64,000 nt of DNA. Source: G965232465 sp965276005 (lineage in GTDB: Bacteria > Pseudomonadota > Alphaproteobacteria > JAQWUY01). A program made the translations under genes and the position numbers. Below, piece by piece: positions 34,868 to 43,834 of this stretch. The notes beneath the pieces were generated by a model. That model had not been told where the DNA came from and made no database searches. It saw only the letters and a program-made list of their open reading frames with translations. Position 1 is the first letter of the stretch. Every line of letters begins with the position of its first letter. The stretch spans positions 806,001 through 870,000 of the forward strand of contig OZ254962.1 in assembly GCA_965276005.1 (NCBI GenBank). Reading direction: 5' to 3'.

Positions 34868-35497
34868 ATGTATTTTGATAAAAAATTTAGGGAACAGCTC
34901 CGACAACTGTTTTTGTGGCGAAGGGATGTACGGCGGTTTTGTCCCGACCCGGTCGACGAGGATATATTAAAGCACATTTTACGACAAGCCATGCTTGCCC
35001 CCAGTGTGGGATACGCCCAGCCGTGGCGGTTTATTTCGGTAAAGTCCCCGCATATGCGACAGGCTATCATCGAAAATTATGAACACGCCAATGCGGAGGC
35101 AAGCCACATTTACAGCAGTGAACGGGCAAAATTGTACCGCTCTTTAAAGTTATCGGGTCTAAGAGACGCCCCCGTACACCTTGCCATATTTTGCCAAAAA
35201 GACACCGACACCGGCAAGGGATTAGGGCGACAAACTATGCCGGAAACCCTCGACTATTCGGTGGTTGCGGCGATTGAAAACCTGTGGCTTGCGGCACGGG
35301 CATACGGTATCGGCATGGGCTGGGTCAGTATCCTCGACCCACAAGCGGTCAAAAAAACTTTACAAGTCCCCGAAAACTGGCGGTTAATCGGCTATATGTG
35401 TTTGGGCTATCCGGTCGAGGAACACCAAGACCCAGAACTCATACGGGCAGGGTGGGAACACACCAAAAATTTTGACTCTGTGTTTTTTGAAAGATAA
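34868..35497 (+). CDS. bluB: 5,6-dimethylbenzimidazole synthase BluB
   Basis: A nitroreductase-fold flavoenzyme of 209 residues. BluB breaks down FMNH2 with oxygen to make DMB, the lower ligand of cobalamin. The start LFLWRRDVRRFCPDPVDED and the following LAPSVGYAQPWRFI match BluB, as do KLYRSLKLSGLRDAPVHLA and GMGWVSILDP. I choose the ATG at 34868, as upstream in-frame Mets lie in or before the promoter; the ribosome-binding site is weak. No cobalamin riboswitch motif is seen in the leader and no other cob gene is in the window, so here it stands alone. Confidence 0.85.
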   Translation: MYFDKKFREQLRQLFLWRRDVRRFCPDPVDEDILKHILRQAMLAPSVGYAQPWRFISVKSPHMRQAIIENYEHANAEASHIYSSERAKLYRSLKLSGLRDAPVHLAIFCQKDTDTGKGLGRQTMPETLDYSVVAAIENLWLAARAYGIGMGWVSILDPQAVKKTLQVPENWRLIGYMCLGYPVEEHQDPELIRAGWEHTKNFDSVFFER

Positions 35498-35507
35498 TTT
35501 TTATATG

Positions 35508-35551
35508 TGGTACCATAAATGTTTTTACAACGAAACCAAATTATGGTACCA
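35508..35551. promoter_or_regulatory. Perfect 11 bp inverted repeat before the restriction-modification gene
   Basis: TGGTACCATAA (35508-35518) and TTATGGTACCA (35541-35551) are exact inverted copies 22 bases apart, each containing GGTACC. The right arm ends 38 bases before the ATG at 35589. It could be an operator for the RM gene, a weak terminator of bluB, or a scar of its insertion. Confidence 0.55.
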
Positions 35552-35588
35552 TGTACATATGAATTAAGTTTGAGGGTGTAATCGAGTA

Positions 35589-37955
35589 ATGGCGAATGAA
35601 CGAATAACGGAAAATCTGGTTAGAGATAGCCTGAGGAGGCTCGGGTATTATCATGATGATAATGTTATCATAGAGGAACAAAAATCCAGTAATCCTCGTA
35701 TCGATAAGCTGATGCAAAACGCTAGCAAAAGTGGCAGTGGTAAGGGATTTCCAGAATTTATTATTACCTGTAAAAATACGCCCGATTTTGTTATCGTCTT
35801 TGAGTGTAAAGCGGACACCAACAAACATGAAAGTCCGAATAGAAATAAATATAAACAATATGCCGTAGATGGGGTTTTACTGTATTCTTCTTATCTGTCA
35901 AAACAGTTTACGGTTTTGTCGGTCGCTGTTAGCGGTACGGCAAAAAATCAAACAAAAATTTCCTATTTTATCCAAAATAAGCAAAACAATACAGTCGAAA
36001 GAATTTTTGGCAACCAATTGTTGCCCATATCTGATATACTTGGTGGTGTGTATCAGGAAGAAAAAATAAGAACAGAAAAGTATGACCAATTATTAGAGTA
36101 TTCTAAACAATTAAACGACCAATTATATACTTTAAAAATAAAAGAAGACAAACGCAGCATGTTAATTAGTGGCATTTTAATTGCCCTTGAAAACGATAAT
36201 TTTTATACCAGCTACAGCAGCTATACAGATTCTCATATGCTAGCAAAGTTTTTAATCTCTACTATTGAACAGCAATTAAAAAATGAAAATTTACAGGAAA
36301 ATAAAAGAAATCTGTTATTGGATAACTACAGATTTATACAAACACAGCCAAATTTATTATCCGTATGCCCCAAAACCCATACATCCATTTTAAAAAATCT
36401 TATCGATGACATAGATGATAAAGTCAATGGATATGTGCGCACATATAAGTATTACGATGTGCTAGGTCAATTTTATATCGAATTTCTAAGATATTCTAAC
36501 GCAGATAAGGGATTGGGTATTGTCCTAACCCCTCCCCATATGACAGATTTTTTTACAGATATTGCCGATGTTAAGCCCAATGATGTGGTGTATGATAATT
36601 GCACAGGTACTGCAGGATTCCTTGTGTCGGCTATGAAAAAAATGATAGAAAAAACACAAGGCAACCAACAACAAATACGCAAAATTAAAAAAAATAGGCT
36701 ATATGGAACAGAATTTCAACCAGAAATTTATCCACTGGCCGTATCCAATATGTTTTTACATGGGGACGGCAAAAGTAATATTTTACATGGCAGTTGCTTC
36801 GATAAAGACATTATATCGACAATTACGGCAAAAAAACCAACGGTCGCTTTTTTAAATCCGCCATATAGTACCAATATACAAGAGTACGAATTTATATATA
36901 ATGCCTTAGAGGTCTTAAAAAAACACGGAAAGTGTGTAGCAATTGTGCCTATGAGCTGTGCATTAGCAACCAAAGGCGAACGATTAAAATGGAAACAAAA
37001 AATATTACAACGGCATACATTAAAGGCTGTATTTTCAATGCCTGATGAGTTGTTTCATAACTCCAAAGTTACAACCAGAACATGTATTATGGTTTTTGAA
37101 GCAAAAAATAAACAACCTGCATATAAAGAAACATTTTTTGGATACTTTAAAGATGACGGTTTTTATAAGAAAAAAACAAAAGGACGCTACGACTATAATG
37201 GTAAATGGTTTAAAATAAAACAAAAATGGCTGTATTTATACCAAAATAACAAAACAGAATCGGGGCTAAGCGTTTCGAAAATTGTCAAGGCACATGATGA
37301 GTGGTGTGCAGAAGCATATATGGATACAGATTATTCCACGCTAAATAAAGAAAATTTTATTTTTAAAATGAAAGAATATGCCTCTTATTTGATATTACAC
37401 AGAAATGCTAAAAAAGTATCTGATGCAAGCGTAACATCCAACATATTCGATTTAGAACATCAAAAATTTAAATACTTTTGTATAGGCGATGTATTCGACC
37501 ACAAAAAAGGTAAAGATAGCGTAGGCATAAAAAATTTAGATTATGTAGCATATGCTGATAAAAATAATCCCATTCCTTTAGTGTCGGCAACTTTTGCCAA
37601 TAATGGCATCGTAGGATATAAAAATACTGCCGATGACAATATATGTTATGATGGAAATAGTGTAACAGTCGCTGGTAATGGCTCTTATATTGGAGAGTCT
37701 TTCTACCAAGAAAAAAAATTCGTTGCAACAAGTGATGTCAATATTTTAATCCCTAAATATAATGTAAATAAGTACATGCTATTCTTTATAATTGTCCTTA
37801 TAGAAATGGATCAGTATAGATATAATTACGGCAGAAAATTGGGGAGTTCTATCGTTCATCATCGCATAAAACTGCCATCTGATAACAACGGAAATCCCGA
37901 CTGGCTGTTTATGGAACAGTATATAAAATCTTTACCATACAGCAGCAATATATAA
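35589..37955 (+). CDS. Single-chain restriction-modification enzyme (nuclease, N6-adenine methylase and specificity domains)
   Basis: A protein of 788 residues with three parts. Residues about 1-110 contain a PD-(D/E)xK nuclease site, with Asp66 in TPDFVIVFECKAD and Glu72-x-Lys74. Residues about 290-560 form a type I HsdM-like N6-adenine methyltransferase with motif I DNCTGTAGFL and motif IV NPPYS. Residues about 640-788 resemble a type I S/BcgI target-recognition domain, with KYFCIGDVFDHKKGKDS and SYIGESFYQEKKFVATSDV. The combination fits type IIG/IIB enzymes. No separate hsdR or hsdS lies nearby. The gene is far more AT-rich than its neighbours, a sign of transfer. Recognition site unknown. 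Confidence 0.85.
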   Translation: MANERITENLVRDSLRRLGYYHDDNVIIEEQKSSNPRIDKLMQNASKSGSGKGFPEFIITCKNTPDFVIVFECKADTNKHESPNRNKYKQYAVDGVLLYSSYLSKQFTVLSVAVSGTAKNQTKISYFIQNKQNNTVERIFGNQLLPISDILGGVYQEEKIRTEKYDQLLEYSKQLNDQLYTLKIKEDKRSMLISGILIALENDNFYTSYSSYTDSHMLAKFLISTIEQQLKNENLQENKRNLLLDNYRFIQTQPNLLSVCPKTHTSILKNLIDDIDDKVNGYVRTYKYYDVLGQFYIEFLRYSNADKGLGIVLTPPHMTDFFTDIADVKPNDVVYDNCTGTAGFLVSAMKKMIEKTQGNQQQIRKIKKNRLYGTEFQPEIYPLAVSNMFLHGDGKSNILHGSCFDKDIISTITAKKPTVAFLNPPYSTNIQEYEFIYNALEVLKKHGKCVAIVPMSCALATKGERLKWKQKILQRHTLKAVFSMPDELFHNSKVTTRTCIMVFEAKNKQPAYKETFFGYFKDDGFYKKKTKGRYDYNGKWFKIKQKWLYLYQNNKTESGLSVSKIVKAHDEWCAEAYMDTDYSTLNKENFIFKMKEYASYLILHRNAKKVSDASVTSNIFDLEHQKFKYFCIGDVFDHKKGKDSVGIKNLDYVAYADKNNPIPLVSATFANNGIVGYKNTADDNICYDGNSVTVAGNGSYIGESFYQEKKFVATSDVNILIPKYNVNKYMLFFIIVLIEMDQYRYNYGRKLGSSIVHHRIKLPSDNNGNPDWLFMEQYIKSLPYSSNI

Positions 37956-38053
37956 CCGGGGTGTGTTGTTTAAATTTTTTAACTGCTTCTTAAAGCTTTT
38001 AACTATTTTTTGAATCCTTTAACCCTTTTTTTACTTGTTTTTGCGTTTTTTAC

Positions 38054-38082
38054 TTGCAGCAATACCGTAAGTATACTACACT
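38054..38082 (+). promoter_or_regulatory. Candidate promoter of aroQ-accB-accC
   Basis: TTGCAG (38054-38059), a 17-base spacer and TACACT (38077-38082), 38 bases before the aroQ ATG. The preceding 37970-38050 is T-rich with imperfect repeats of TTTTAAC and shows no stem-loop. Confidence 0.5.
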
Positions 38083-38120
38083 AGCGAGAAATATAAAATC
38101 CACTTGAGAACGGGGGAGAT

Positions 38121-38552
38121 ATGCGTGTTGCCATTGTCAATGGACCAAATTTGAACATGTTAGGGGTGCGAGAGCCGTCTATGTATGGGGCGGTGTCGTT
38201 TGACGATTTACAGCGTATGTGTGGGCAGTGGGCGGACGATTTGGGTGTCGATATGCAGTGGTACCAATCGAATGCGGAAGGGGCGATTGTCGATACCATC
38301 CAGAGTCTGCACGGTAGTGCCGATGCTATTGTTATCAACGCCGGGGCGTATAGCCATACTTCGATTGCTGTGCGTGATGCGGTGTTGGCGGTGGACATAC
38401 CCGTATACGAAGTGCATATTTCAAATATTTATGCCCGGGACGCCTTTCGCCACCACAGCTACATTTCTGATATAGCGGTGGGCGTTATATGCGGCTTTGG
38501 CGTATGGGGGTATAAGTACGCCCTGTGCCACATTGTACACACACAAACATAA
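38121..38552 (+). CDS. aroQ: Type II 3-dehydroquinate dehydratase
   Basis: A shikimate-pathway enzyme of 143 residues. It shows the start VAIVNGPNLNMLGVREPSMYG with the catalytic Tyr, QSNAEGAIVDTIQ, INAGAYSHTSIAVRDA and the catalytic His in YEVHISNIYARDAFRHHSYIS. Normal length. It precedes accB and accC with a 29-base gap, the usual alphaproteobacterial arrangement. A G-rich ribosome-binding site (GGGGGAG) lies just before the ATG. Confidence 0.96.
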   Translation: MRVAIVNGPNLNMLGVREPSMYGAVSFDDLQRMCGQWADDLGVDMQWYQSNAEGAIVDTIQSLHGSADAIVINAGAYSHTSIAVRDAVLAVDIPVYEVHISNIYARDAFRHHSYISDIAVGVICGFGVWGYKYALCHIVHTQT

Positions 38553-38581
38553 TTATATCATATGGACAGAAGGATAACACT

Positions 38582-39064
38582 ATGACGAAATTTGAACTCG
38601 ACCAAGTCGCTATTCGCCGTTTGGCGACTTTGTTAAACAAGGAAAATTTAGCAGAAATCGAGGTGGGCGATGGCGATGCTTTTGTACGGATCACCCGCAC
38701 AGTCGCCGGGCAAGTGTTGCCCGCCCAATCTGGTATGCAGATGGCACCGGTGCCGACACCGGCATCCGCCCCTGCAAGCCCTGCCCCGCCCTCAGCAACA
38801 CCGCCCCCGAAAACCGATACCATCGACAGCAAAGATGCGGTAAAATCCCCCATAGTCGGCACCGCTTATTTGGCACCCAGCCCAGATGCGGACGCTTTCA
38901 TCTCCGTTGGCAGTACGGTCAAAAAAGGCGATACCTTATTGATTGTCGAGGCAATGAAGGTGATGAACCCCATCGTTGCCCCAAGAGATGGCAAAGTCAC
39001 CGGTATTTTAGTCGAAAATGCCGATCCCGTTGAATTCGACCAGCCGCTGGTTGTGTTGTCCTAA
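38582..39064 (+). CDS. accB: Biotin carboxyl carrier protein of acetyl-CoA carboxylase
   Basis: A protein of 160 residues. An N-terminal domain (residues 1-40) is followed by an Ala/Pro-rich linker (about 55-78) and the biotinyl domain, with the biotinylated Lys in EAMKVMNPI near residue 125. I start at MTKFEL (38582), which has AAGGA 8 bases ahead. It carries carboxybiotin between AccC and the transferase in fatty acid synthesis. accC begins 26 bases downstream. Confidence 0.95.
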   Translation: MTKFELDQVAIRRLATLLNKENLAEIEVGDGDAFVRITRTVAGQVLPAQSGMQMAPVPTPASAPASPAPPSATPPPKTDTIDSKDAVKSPIVGTAYLAPSPDADAFISVGSTVKKGDTLLIVEAMKVMNPIVAPRDGKVTGILVENADPVEFDQPLVVLS

Positions 39065-39090
39065 TCTGTTAAGGCGGAGGTATTGTCATC

Positions 39091-40431
39091 GTGTTTAGTA
39101 AAATTCTGATTGCCAACCGAGGTGAAATTGCCGTACGAATCGTGCGGGCATGTCGGGAACTGGGCATAAAATCCGTAGCTGTACACTCTACCGCTGATGC
39201 GGATTCGATGCATGTCAAAATCGCTGACGAAGCCGTGTGTATCGGTGCCGCCCGCTCCACAGAGTCGTATTTGAATATCCCCGCCATATTGAGTGCCGCC
39301 CATATTACCGGTGCCACAGCTATTCACCCCGGCTTTGGGTTTTTATCGGAAAACGCCGAATTTGCCGCACTGTGCGAAGAGCACGGCTATGTGTTTATCG
39401 GTCCCACCGCCGATCACATCAAAGTCATGGGCGATAAAATCAAAGCCAAAGAAACCGCTGTCGAACTGGGTATTCCCGTCGTCCCCGGATCCGATGGAGA
39501 AGTAGAAACCATCGCCCAAGCCCAACAGTGGAGCGAAAAAATCGGCTTTCCGCTGATCATTAAAGCCGCCGCCGGTGGCGGTGGACGGGGCATGAAAGTC
39601 GCCAGTACTGCCGATGAGTTAGAACAAGCCTTTAACCTGTGCCAAACCGAAGCCATCGCCGCCTTCGGCAGCGGGGCGGTGTATATGGAACGCTACTTAG
39701 GCACCCCCCGCCATGTGGAAATCCAAGTATTTGGCGATGGCAAAGGAAATGCGGTACACTTGGGCGAACGGGATTGCTCTGTACAACGCCGCCACCAAAA
39801 AGTCATCGAAGAAGCACCGGGACCAGCCATTACCGATACCATACGGTGCGACATCGGCAAAATTTGTGCCAACGCTATGAAAAAAATCCATTATCGAGGG
39901 GCGGGCACCATCGAGTTTTTGTTCGACAACGGCGACTTTTTCTTTATCGAGATGAACACCCGTATCCAAGTCGAACACCCAATTACAGAAATGATTACAG
40001 GCGTCGACCTAATAAAAGAACAAATCCGAGTCGCCAGCGGCTATGGGTTGTCGATCACCCAAGACGATATTTCTTGGAACGGGCATTCTATCGAGTGCCG
40101 CATCAACGCAGAAAACCCCGAAACCTTTATGCCTATGCCGGGAACGGTGCATATTTACCACGCCCCCGGCGGATTGGGCGTACGAGTCGACAGCCACCTA
40201 TACGGCGGTTACACCGTGCCGCCTTATTACGACAGCATGATAGCCAAACTCATCGTCCACGCCCCCACCCGCACACAAGCCATCGACCGTATGAAACGCG
40301 CCTTAAGCGAATATGTCATCGATGGCATCGAAACCAATATTCCCCTGCATTTGGAACTGTTGCAGCAACAGGACTTTGTCGCCGGCGACTACAACATCCA
40401 TTGGCTGGAACAGCTAAAAGGATTAAAATAA
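39091..40431 (+). CDS. accC: Biotin carboxylase subunit of acetyl-CoA carboxylase
   Basis: A protein of 446 residues, the standard length, beginning with GTG (39091) behind GGAGG at a 10-base spacing. ATP-grasp features are clear: FSKILIANRGEIAVRIVRA, the glycine-rich loop AAAGGGGRGMKV, the HLGERDCSVQRRHQK stretch, EFLFDNGDFFFIEMNTRIQVEHPITE and the catalytic Arg in the RIQVEH segment. It carboxylates biotin on AccB. It is the last gene of aroQ-accBC. Confidence 0.97.
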   Translation: MFSKILIANRGEIAVRIVRACRELGIKSVAVHSTADADSMHVKIADEAVCIGAARSTESYLNIPAILSAAHITGATAIHPGFGFLSENAEFAALCEEHGYVFIGPTADHIKVMGDKIKAKETAVELGIPVVPGSDGEVETIAQAQQWSEKIGFPLIIKAAAGGGGRGMKVASTADELEQAFNLCQTEAIAAFGSGAVYMERYLGTPRHVEIQVFGDGKGNAVHLGERDCSVQRRHQKVIEEAPGPAITDTIRCDIGKICANAMKKIHYRGAGTIEFLFDNGDFFFIEMNTRIQVEHPITEMITGVDLIKEQIRVASGYGLSITQDDISWNGHSIECRINAENPETFMPMPGTVHIYHAPGGLGVRVDSHLYGGYTVPPYYDSMIAKLIVHAPTRTQAIDRMKRALSEYVIDGIETNIPLHLELLQQQDFVAGDYNIHWLEQLKGLK

Positions 40432-40532
40432 GGGAATCGTATACTTAACCGTATGAACAGCATGTGTAAAGGTGCTTTTGGCAATAAATCCACATATATA
40501 TTTACAAAAAGATATAAATAGGTTACAATGGA

Positions 40533-40847
40533 ATGGAGTTGTATTTTGACGATAATGTACCACAGGCTGAAAGGGAATTTCGCAAAATCATGGATAAAAA
40601 CCATGTGGGTAAGATGTACTTTATATTGGGCATGATTAAGGAACAAGGTTTTCATAAAGTCCCACCAAAGCTTGCTAAACATTTATGGGATGATATATAT
40701 GAAATAAAGCCAGATGATAGGCGAGTCGTTTATGTTAAAATAAAACAAAGCGAAGGCGTTATTGTCAAAGCTTATATCAAAAAATCGAATAAGATGCCTG
40801 AAAAAGTAAGGAAGGCTATTATTAGTAGGGCAAAAAATATAGTGTAG
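40533..40847 (+). CDS. HigB/RelE-superfamily toxin-like protein
   Basis: A basic protein of 104 residues. The central block LAKHLWDDIYEIKPDDRRVVYVKI followed by a Lys/Arg-rich C-terminal helix resembles the phage Gp49/HigB branch of RelE-fold mRNA interferases: a charged beta strand with Arg residues, then VIVKAYIKKSNKMPEK. The toxin gene comes first and the partner second, as in higBA. I start at ATG 40533; another ATG at 40528 is in a different frame. Function is inferred from fold-level similarity and gene pairing. Confidence 0.65.
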   Translation: MELYFDDNVPQAEREFRKIMDKNHVGKMYFILGMIKEQGFHKVPPKLAKHLWDDIYEIKPDDRRVVYVKIKQSEGVIVKAYIKKSNKMPEKVRKAIISRAKNIV

Positions 40848-40875
40848 GATTATTGACATTAAGGAGTTTAAAACA

Positions 40876-41121
40876 ATGGCTAGGAAATCAGTAGATGTTG
40901 TAAGTGCAGAAATCACAGATAGTTTCACCCATCCCGAGTACCTTGCTGCGGTGAAACAGATGGAGCGGGAACATGGAATGAAAATGGCATATACTCCAGC
41001 AGTCGAAGCAAATACGCACTCTGAACATATTGATAAGGCGAATCATTTAGGAAAAAGTGTAACAGAGAAAATAATAAAATCTCATACAGAACAAGAAACT
41101 GAGAAAATTTTATGTACTTAA
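40876..41121 (+). CDS. Putative antitoxin paired with the HigB-like toxin
   Basis: A protein of 81 residues whose gene starts 28 bases after the toxin gene, with AAGGAG 8 bases before the ATG. It is highly charged, with several His and Glu (KQMEREHGMKMAYTPAVE, HSEHIDKANHLGKSV). I see no clear Cro/CI helix-turn-helix such as HigA has, so it may be a different antitoxin type. The pairing is positional; the protein itself is not recognised. Confidence 0.5.
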   Translation: MARKSVDVVSAEITDSFTHPEYLAAVKQMEREHGMKMAYTPAVEANTHSEHIDKANHLGKSVTEKIIKSHTEQETEKILCT

Positions 41122-41196
41122 TTGCGTGTCGTTCATGTGTGCAGTCCCCCTAAATAATATCTATGGGTATACCCCTCTGTATGGACAGGTATACAC

Positions 41197-41928
41197 ATGG
41201 TAAAACGCATTGGATTTTTGGTGATTGGCGATGAAATTTTAAGCGGTCGTACCGCTGATAAAAACATCAATACCCTTGCCAAAGCCCTCGACAACAATGG
41301 ATACCAACTGTGCGAAGTGCGGGTTATAGCCGACGAATCGGCGGCCATTATCACCGCTGTACAGGAGTTTCGATCCCGCTTCGACTTCGTGTTTACCAGC
41401 GGCGGTATCGGCGGCACCCATGACGATATTACCTTTGCCTGCGTTGCCAAAGCCACCAACCGCAAACTGGTGTATAACCCGCATGCCTACGACCGCCTAC
41501 ATGGCTATTATCAAAAAAAGGGCTTGGCATGGACGCAAACCCGTAAAAATATGACCTTGATGCCGGACGGCTGTGGATTGTTAAACAACCCTGTATCGCT
41601 TGCCCCGGGGGCGGTTGTCGACACTATTTTTGTCTGTGCGGGGATTCCTAAAATCTTTACCGCAATGGTCGATGATGCCTTGACAAACCACATGCACGGC
41701 GGTATTCCCATGTATAAAAACAGCATCTTTTTAGACGGCATAGGCGAAGGCACCATCGGCGACACAATCGCACACATCGCCCGTAAATACCCCGATGTCA
41801 GTGTGGGATCTTATCCACACTTTGACGGCGATACATTTTCCACAGAAATTGTCGTACGATGCAGAAATAAAGACTCTTTATCCGATTGTTTTACCGAAAT
41901 ACAGACATATGTGTCGCAATACCTGTAA
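41197..41928 (+). CDS. CinA-type molybdopterin-binding domain protein
   Basis: A single-domain protein of 243 residues of the MoaB/MogA-like (MoCF biosynthesis) fold, as found in the N-terminal half of CinA. The beginning RIGFLVIGDEILSGRTADKN and the central TSGGIGGTHDDITF are diagnostic. The C-terminal deamidase domain of full CinA is missing, which is common in alphaproteobacterial versions of this family. The cellular role of this stand-alone form is not established; nucleotide (ADP-ribose or FAD-like) hydrolysis has been suggested for CinA relatives. Confidence 0.85.
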   Translation: MVKRIGFLVIGDEILSGRTADKNINTLAKALDNNGYQLCEVRVIADESAAIITAVQEFRSRFDFVFTSGGIGGTHDDITFACVAKATNRKLVYNPHAYDRLHGYYQKKGLAWTQTRKNMTLMPDGCGLLNNPVSLAPGAVVDTIFVCAGIPKIFTAMVDDALTNHMHGGIPMYKNSIFLDGIGEGTIGDTIAHIARKYPDVSVGSYPHFDGDTFSTEIVVRCRNKDSLSDCFTEIQTYVSQYL

Positions 41929-42144
41929 AAATTTTCTATGACAAACAAAAAAATTTATGATATAAAGTAATATATTGCCTGATACCAAAATAAAAAAATC
42001 ATTTTTTTATCACAAAAGGGGTTGATTTCCTATAAATGATAGTGTATATTCGGGCGATATAAGGCTATGCTTTATAAAAATTTGTTTAAATTTGTGCGTG
42101 TAGCACATACTTATGATGTAAAATAATATGTCTAGGAGGACACA

Positions 42145-42636
42145 ATGAAAAAAACTCTTATCTCTACTGTACTTACCCTGTGGACAATGCCTGCCCTATC
42201 GGCGATGGTCAATGTCGAGGTCAATTCTAAGAACACGGGGTTCAAACTGGAACCGTACTATGTGCTGTACCTAGCCAATGAACGGGGCAAGTTCGTCAAG
42301 ACCTTACAATTGTTTGGCAAAAATGTGGGGTACGAACAAACCTTAAAATCTTGGCACCGCAGTGCCAATCGAGCGGGCGAAGATATAGACGCTTTGTCCG
42401 GTGCCAGCCTTAAAAAAGGGGCAGCATTCAGCGGCGATTTTGAAATCGACGATGCGTACATTGCCAAAGGGTACAAGCTGATTCTGGAAACTTCCAGTGC
42501 CAGTCAAGGCAATAAACGCCAAGAAGTGGTTATCACCCTAGATGCCACCAAAGCCAAACAAAGAGTCGCCGGCAAAGAACACACCGACTATGTGGCGGTA
42601 ACCCTAAAAGACGATGTGGTGTTAAACTCAAAATAA
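42145..42636 (+). CDS. DUF2271 periplasmic protein, copy 1
   Basis: A protein of 163 residues with a signal peptide (about 1-19, LSA). The DUF2271 pattern is seen in EPYYVLYLANERGKFVKTL, SWHRSANRAG, IDALSGASLKKG and GYKLILETSS. The family is often encoded beside PepSY-domain membrane reductases, and such a gene lies 4 kb downstream here. AGGAGG lies 6 bases before the ATG. Its molecular function is unknown; FMN- or iron-linked periplasmic redox roles have been proposed from context. The 216-base upstream region holds no recognisable promoter. Confidence 0.8.
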   Translation: MKKTLISTVLTLWTMPALSAMVNVEVNSKNTGFKLEPYYVLYLANERGKFVKTLQLFGKNVGYEQTLKSWHRSANRAGEDIDALSGASLKKGAAFSGDFEIDDAYIAKGYKLILETSSASQGNKRQEVVITLDATKAKQRVAGKEHTDYVAVTLKDDVVLNSK

Positions 42637-42744
42637 TTTTTTGATGGGTATCTTGTCATATGTCGTACTGACGCATAGGTATAGACTGTACACAAAAATT
42701 GTTGTAAGGTCTGTGCTATAACATCGCATATCGAGGAGGATACA

Positions 42745-43212
42745 ATGCAAAAAACCCTTATTTCTGTGCTGTGGGCGTTGTGGGCGGTACCTGCCTTGTC
42801 GGCAACGGTAACCATCGAGGTCGATTCGAAAAACACAGGGTTTCACCACGAACCGTATTATGTGGTCTACTTGGCCGATACACGGGGTAAGTTTATAAGA
42901 ACTTTACGGGTGTTCGGGGTCAAACGGGCATACCAAAAGAGCCTGCGAACATGGTATCGCAACGCCAAACGGGCAGGCGAGAATATCGACGCCCTGTCCG
43001 GTGCCAGCCTCCGAAGAGGCAACGCCTACACAGGGGATTTTGAAATTGCCGATTCGTATATCGCCAAAGGCTATAAACTGGTATTAGAAACCTCCAGCGA
43101 AAACAAAGGCAACAAACGGCAAGAAATTGTCATCACACTGGACGCATCAAAACCTGTACAAACAGGTTTTGGCAACGACCACACGGATTATATGACCGTA
43201 ACCCTAAAATAA
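42745..43212 (+). CDS. DUF2271 periplasmic protein, copy 2
   Basis: A paralogue of 155 residues of the protein at 42145, aligning throughout: signal peptide ending PALSA, EPYYVVYLADTRGKFIRTL, TWYRNAKRAG, IDALSGASLRRG, and GYKLVLETSS. Divergence is spread over the sequence, so the duplication is not recent. GAGGAGG precedes the ATG. The 108-base gap between copies has no convincing terminator or -35/-10 pair, so they may be cotranscribed. Confidence 0.8.
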   Translation: MQKTLISVLWALWAVPALSATVTIEVDSKNTGFHHEPYYVVYLADTRGKFIRTLRVFGVKRAYQKSLRTWYRNAKRAGENIDALSGASLRRGNAYTGDFEIADSYIAKGYKLVLETSSENKGNKRQEIVITLDASKPVQTGFGNDHTDYMTVTLK

Positions 43213-43834
43213 CCCGCTACGGAAAAGCGACTACGCCCAATAGGGGGGTGTGCATTTTTCCAGTGCGTTATATTGTTTTAAAATGTTCTGATACTCCTTT
43301 CTGTTGCAGATATGTGTATTGTGTTGTAACATCGTTTTAAAATATGTATACCATAAAGGTACGGTGTATACACCGCATGGGTTGACACGCCTAAAGCACA
43401 CTGTACGGCTTCCCCGCAACAATATGTGTTAGATATTGTATGTTGGGTCGGTTAGACACTTGTAACACGCAAGGGGTCTTGTACCGTTTATACCATACAG
43501 TTCACAGCTCGAAATCAGGGATCGCCTGACATATGGGAGATAAGGGTGTTTTTATGCACTTTGGCAACGGTTCTTACACCCACCGATTAGGCAACTGTGG
43601 ACACAGCAACAAGACAATACCGATACCTAGGTTTTAAAATCTCGGTCGCCAAAGCAAGAGCAAATCGTAAAACATGAACAGTGCGTTACGATGCACAAGT
43701 GGCGGTTTCATGCTGTCCACCGGTTGTCCCCCCGAATATGGAATCCAAACCATGTTAGGCATGCGATTCGCATGCAAGAATATATATAGTATAAATGGAG
43801 AACATTGTCAACACTTTTTTTCAATTTTTTTTAC
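43213..43834. other. About 620 bases without a supported gene
   Basis: No long or family-like reading frame is visible on either strand; a 63-codon frame on the minus strand at 43231-43422 is not convincing. The stretch 43440-43660 is of ordinary base composition, with possible stems such as AAGGGTGT (43542-43549) opposite ACACCC (43576-43581). This could be a structured RNA. I looked for signatures of RNase P RNA, tmRNA, SRP RNA and 6S RNA and recognised none. It lies between DUF2271 copy 2 and the phase-variable adhesin. Confidence 0.4.
43759..43775. promoter_or_regulatory. 17 bp palindrome upstream of the adhesin promoter
   Basis: GCATGCGA-T-TCGCATGC is a perfect inverted repeat with 8 bp arms around a single T. 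It lies 59 bases before the -35 of the adhesin gene. It has the shape of a dimeric regulator's operator. No regulator gene is adjacent. Confidence 0.45.

Noticed and set aside
37968..38060. T-rich direct repeats as terminator or repeat element
   Set aside because: Imperfect TTTTAAC repeats without a stem; looks like low-complexity intergenic DNA.
43231..43422. 63-codon minus-strand reading frame
   Set aside because: No ribosome-binding site, no family resemblance, ordinary chance length.
43440..43660. tmRNA, RNase P RNA, SRP RNA or 6S RNA
   Set aside because: None of the conserved sequence signatures I know was found; left as an unassigned region.
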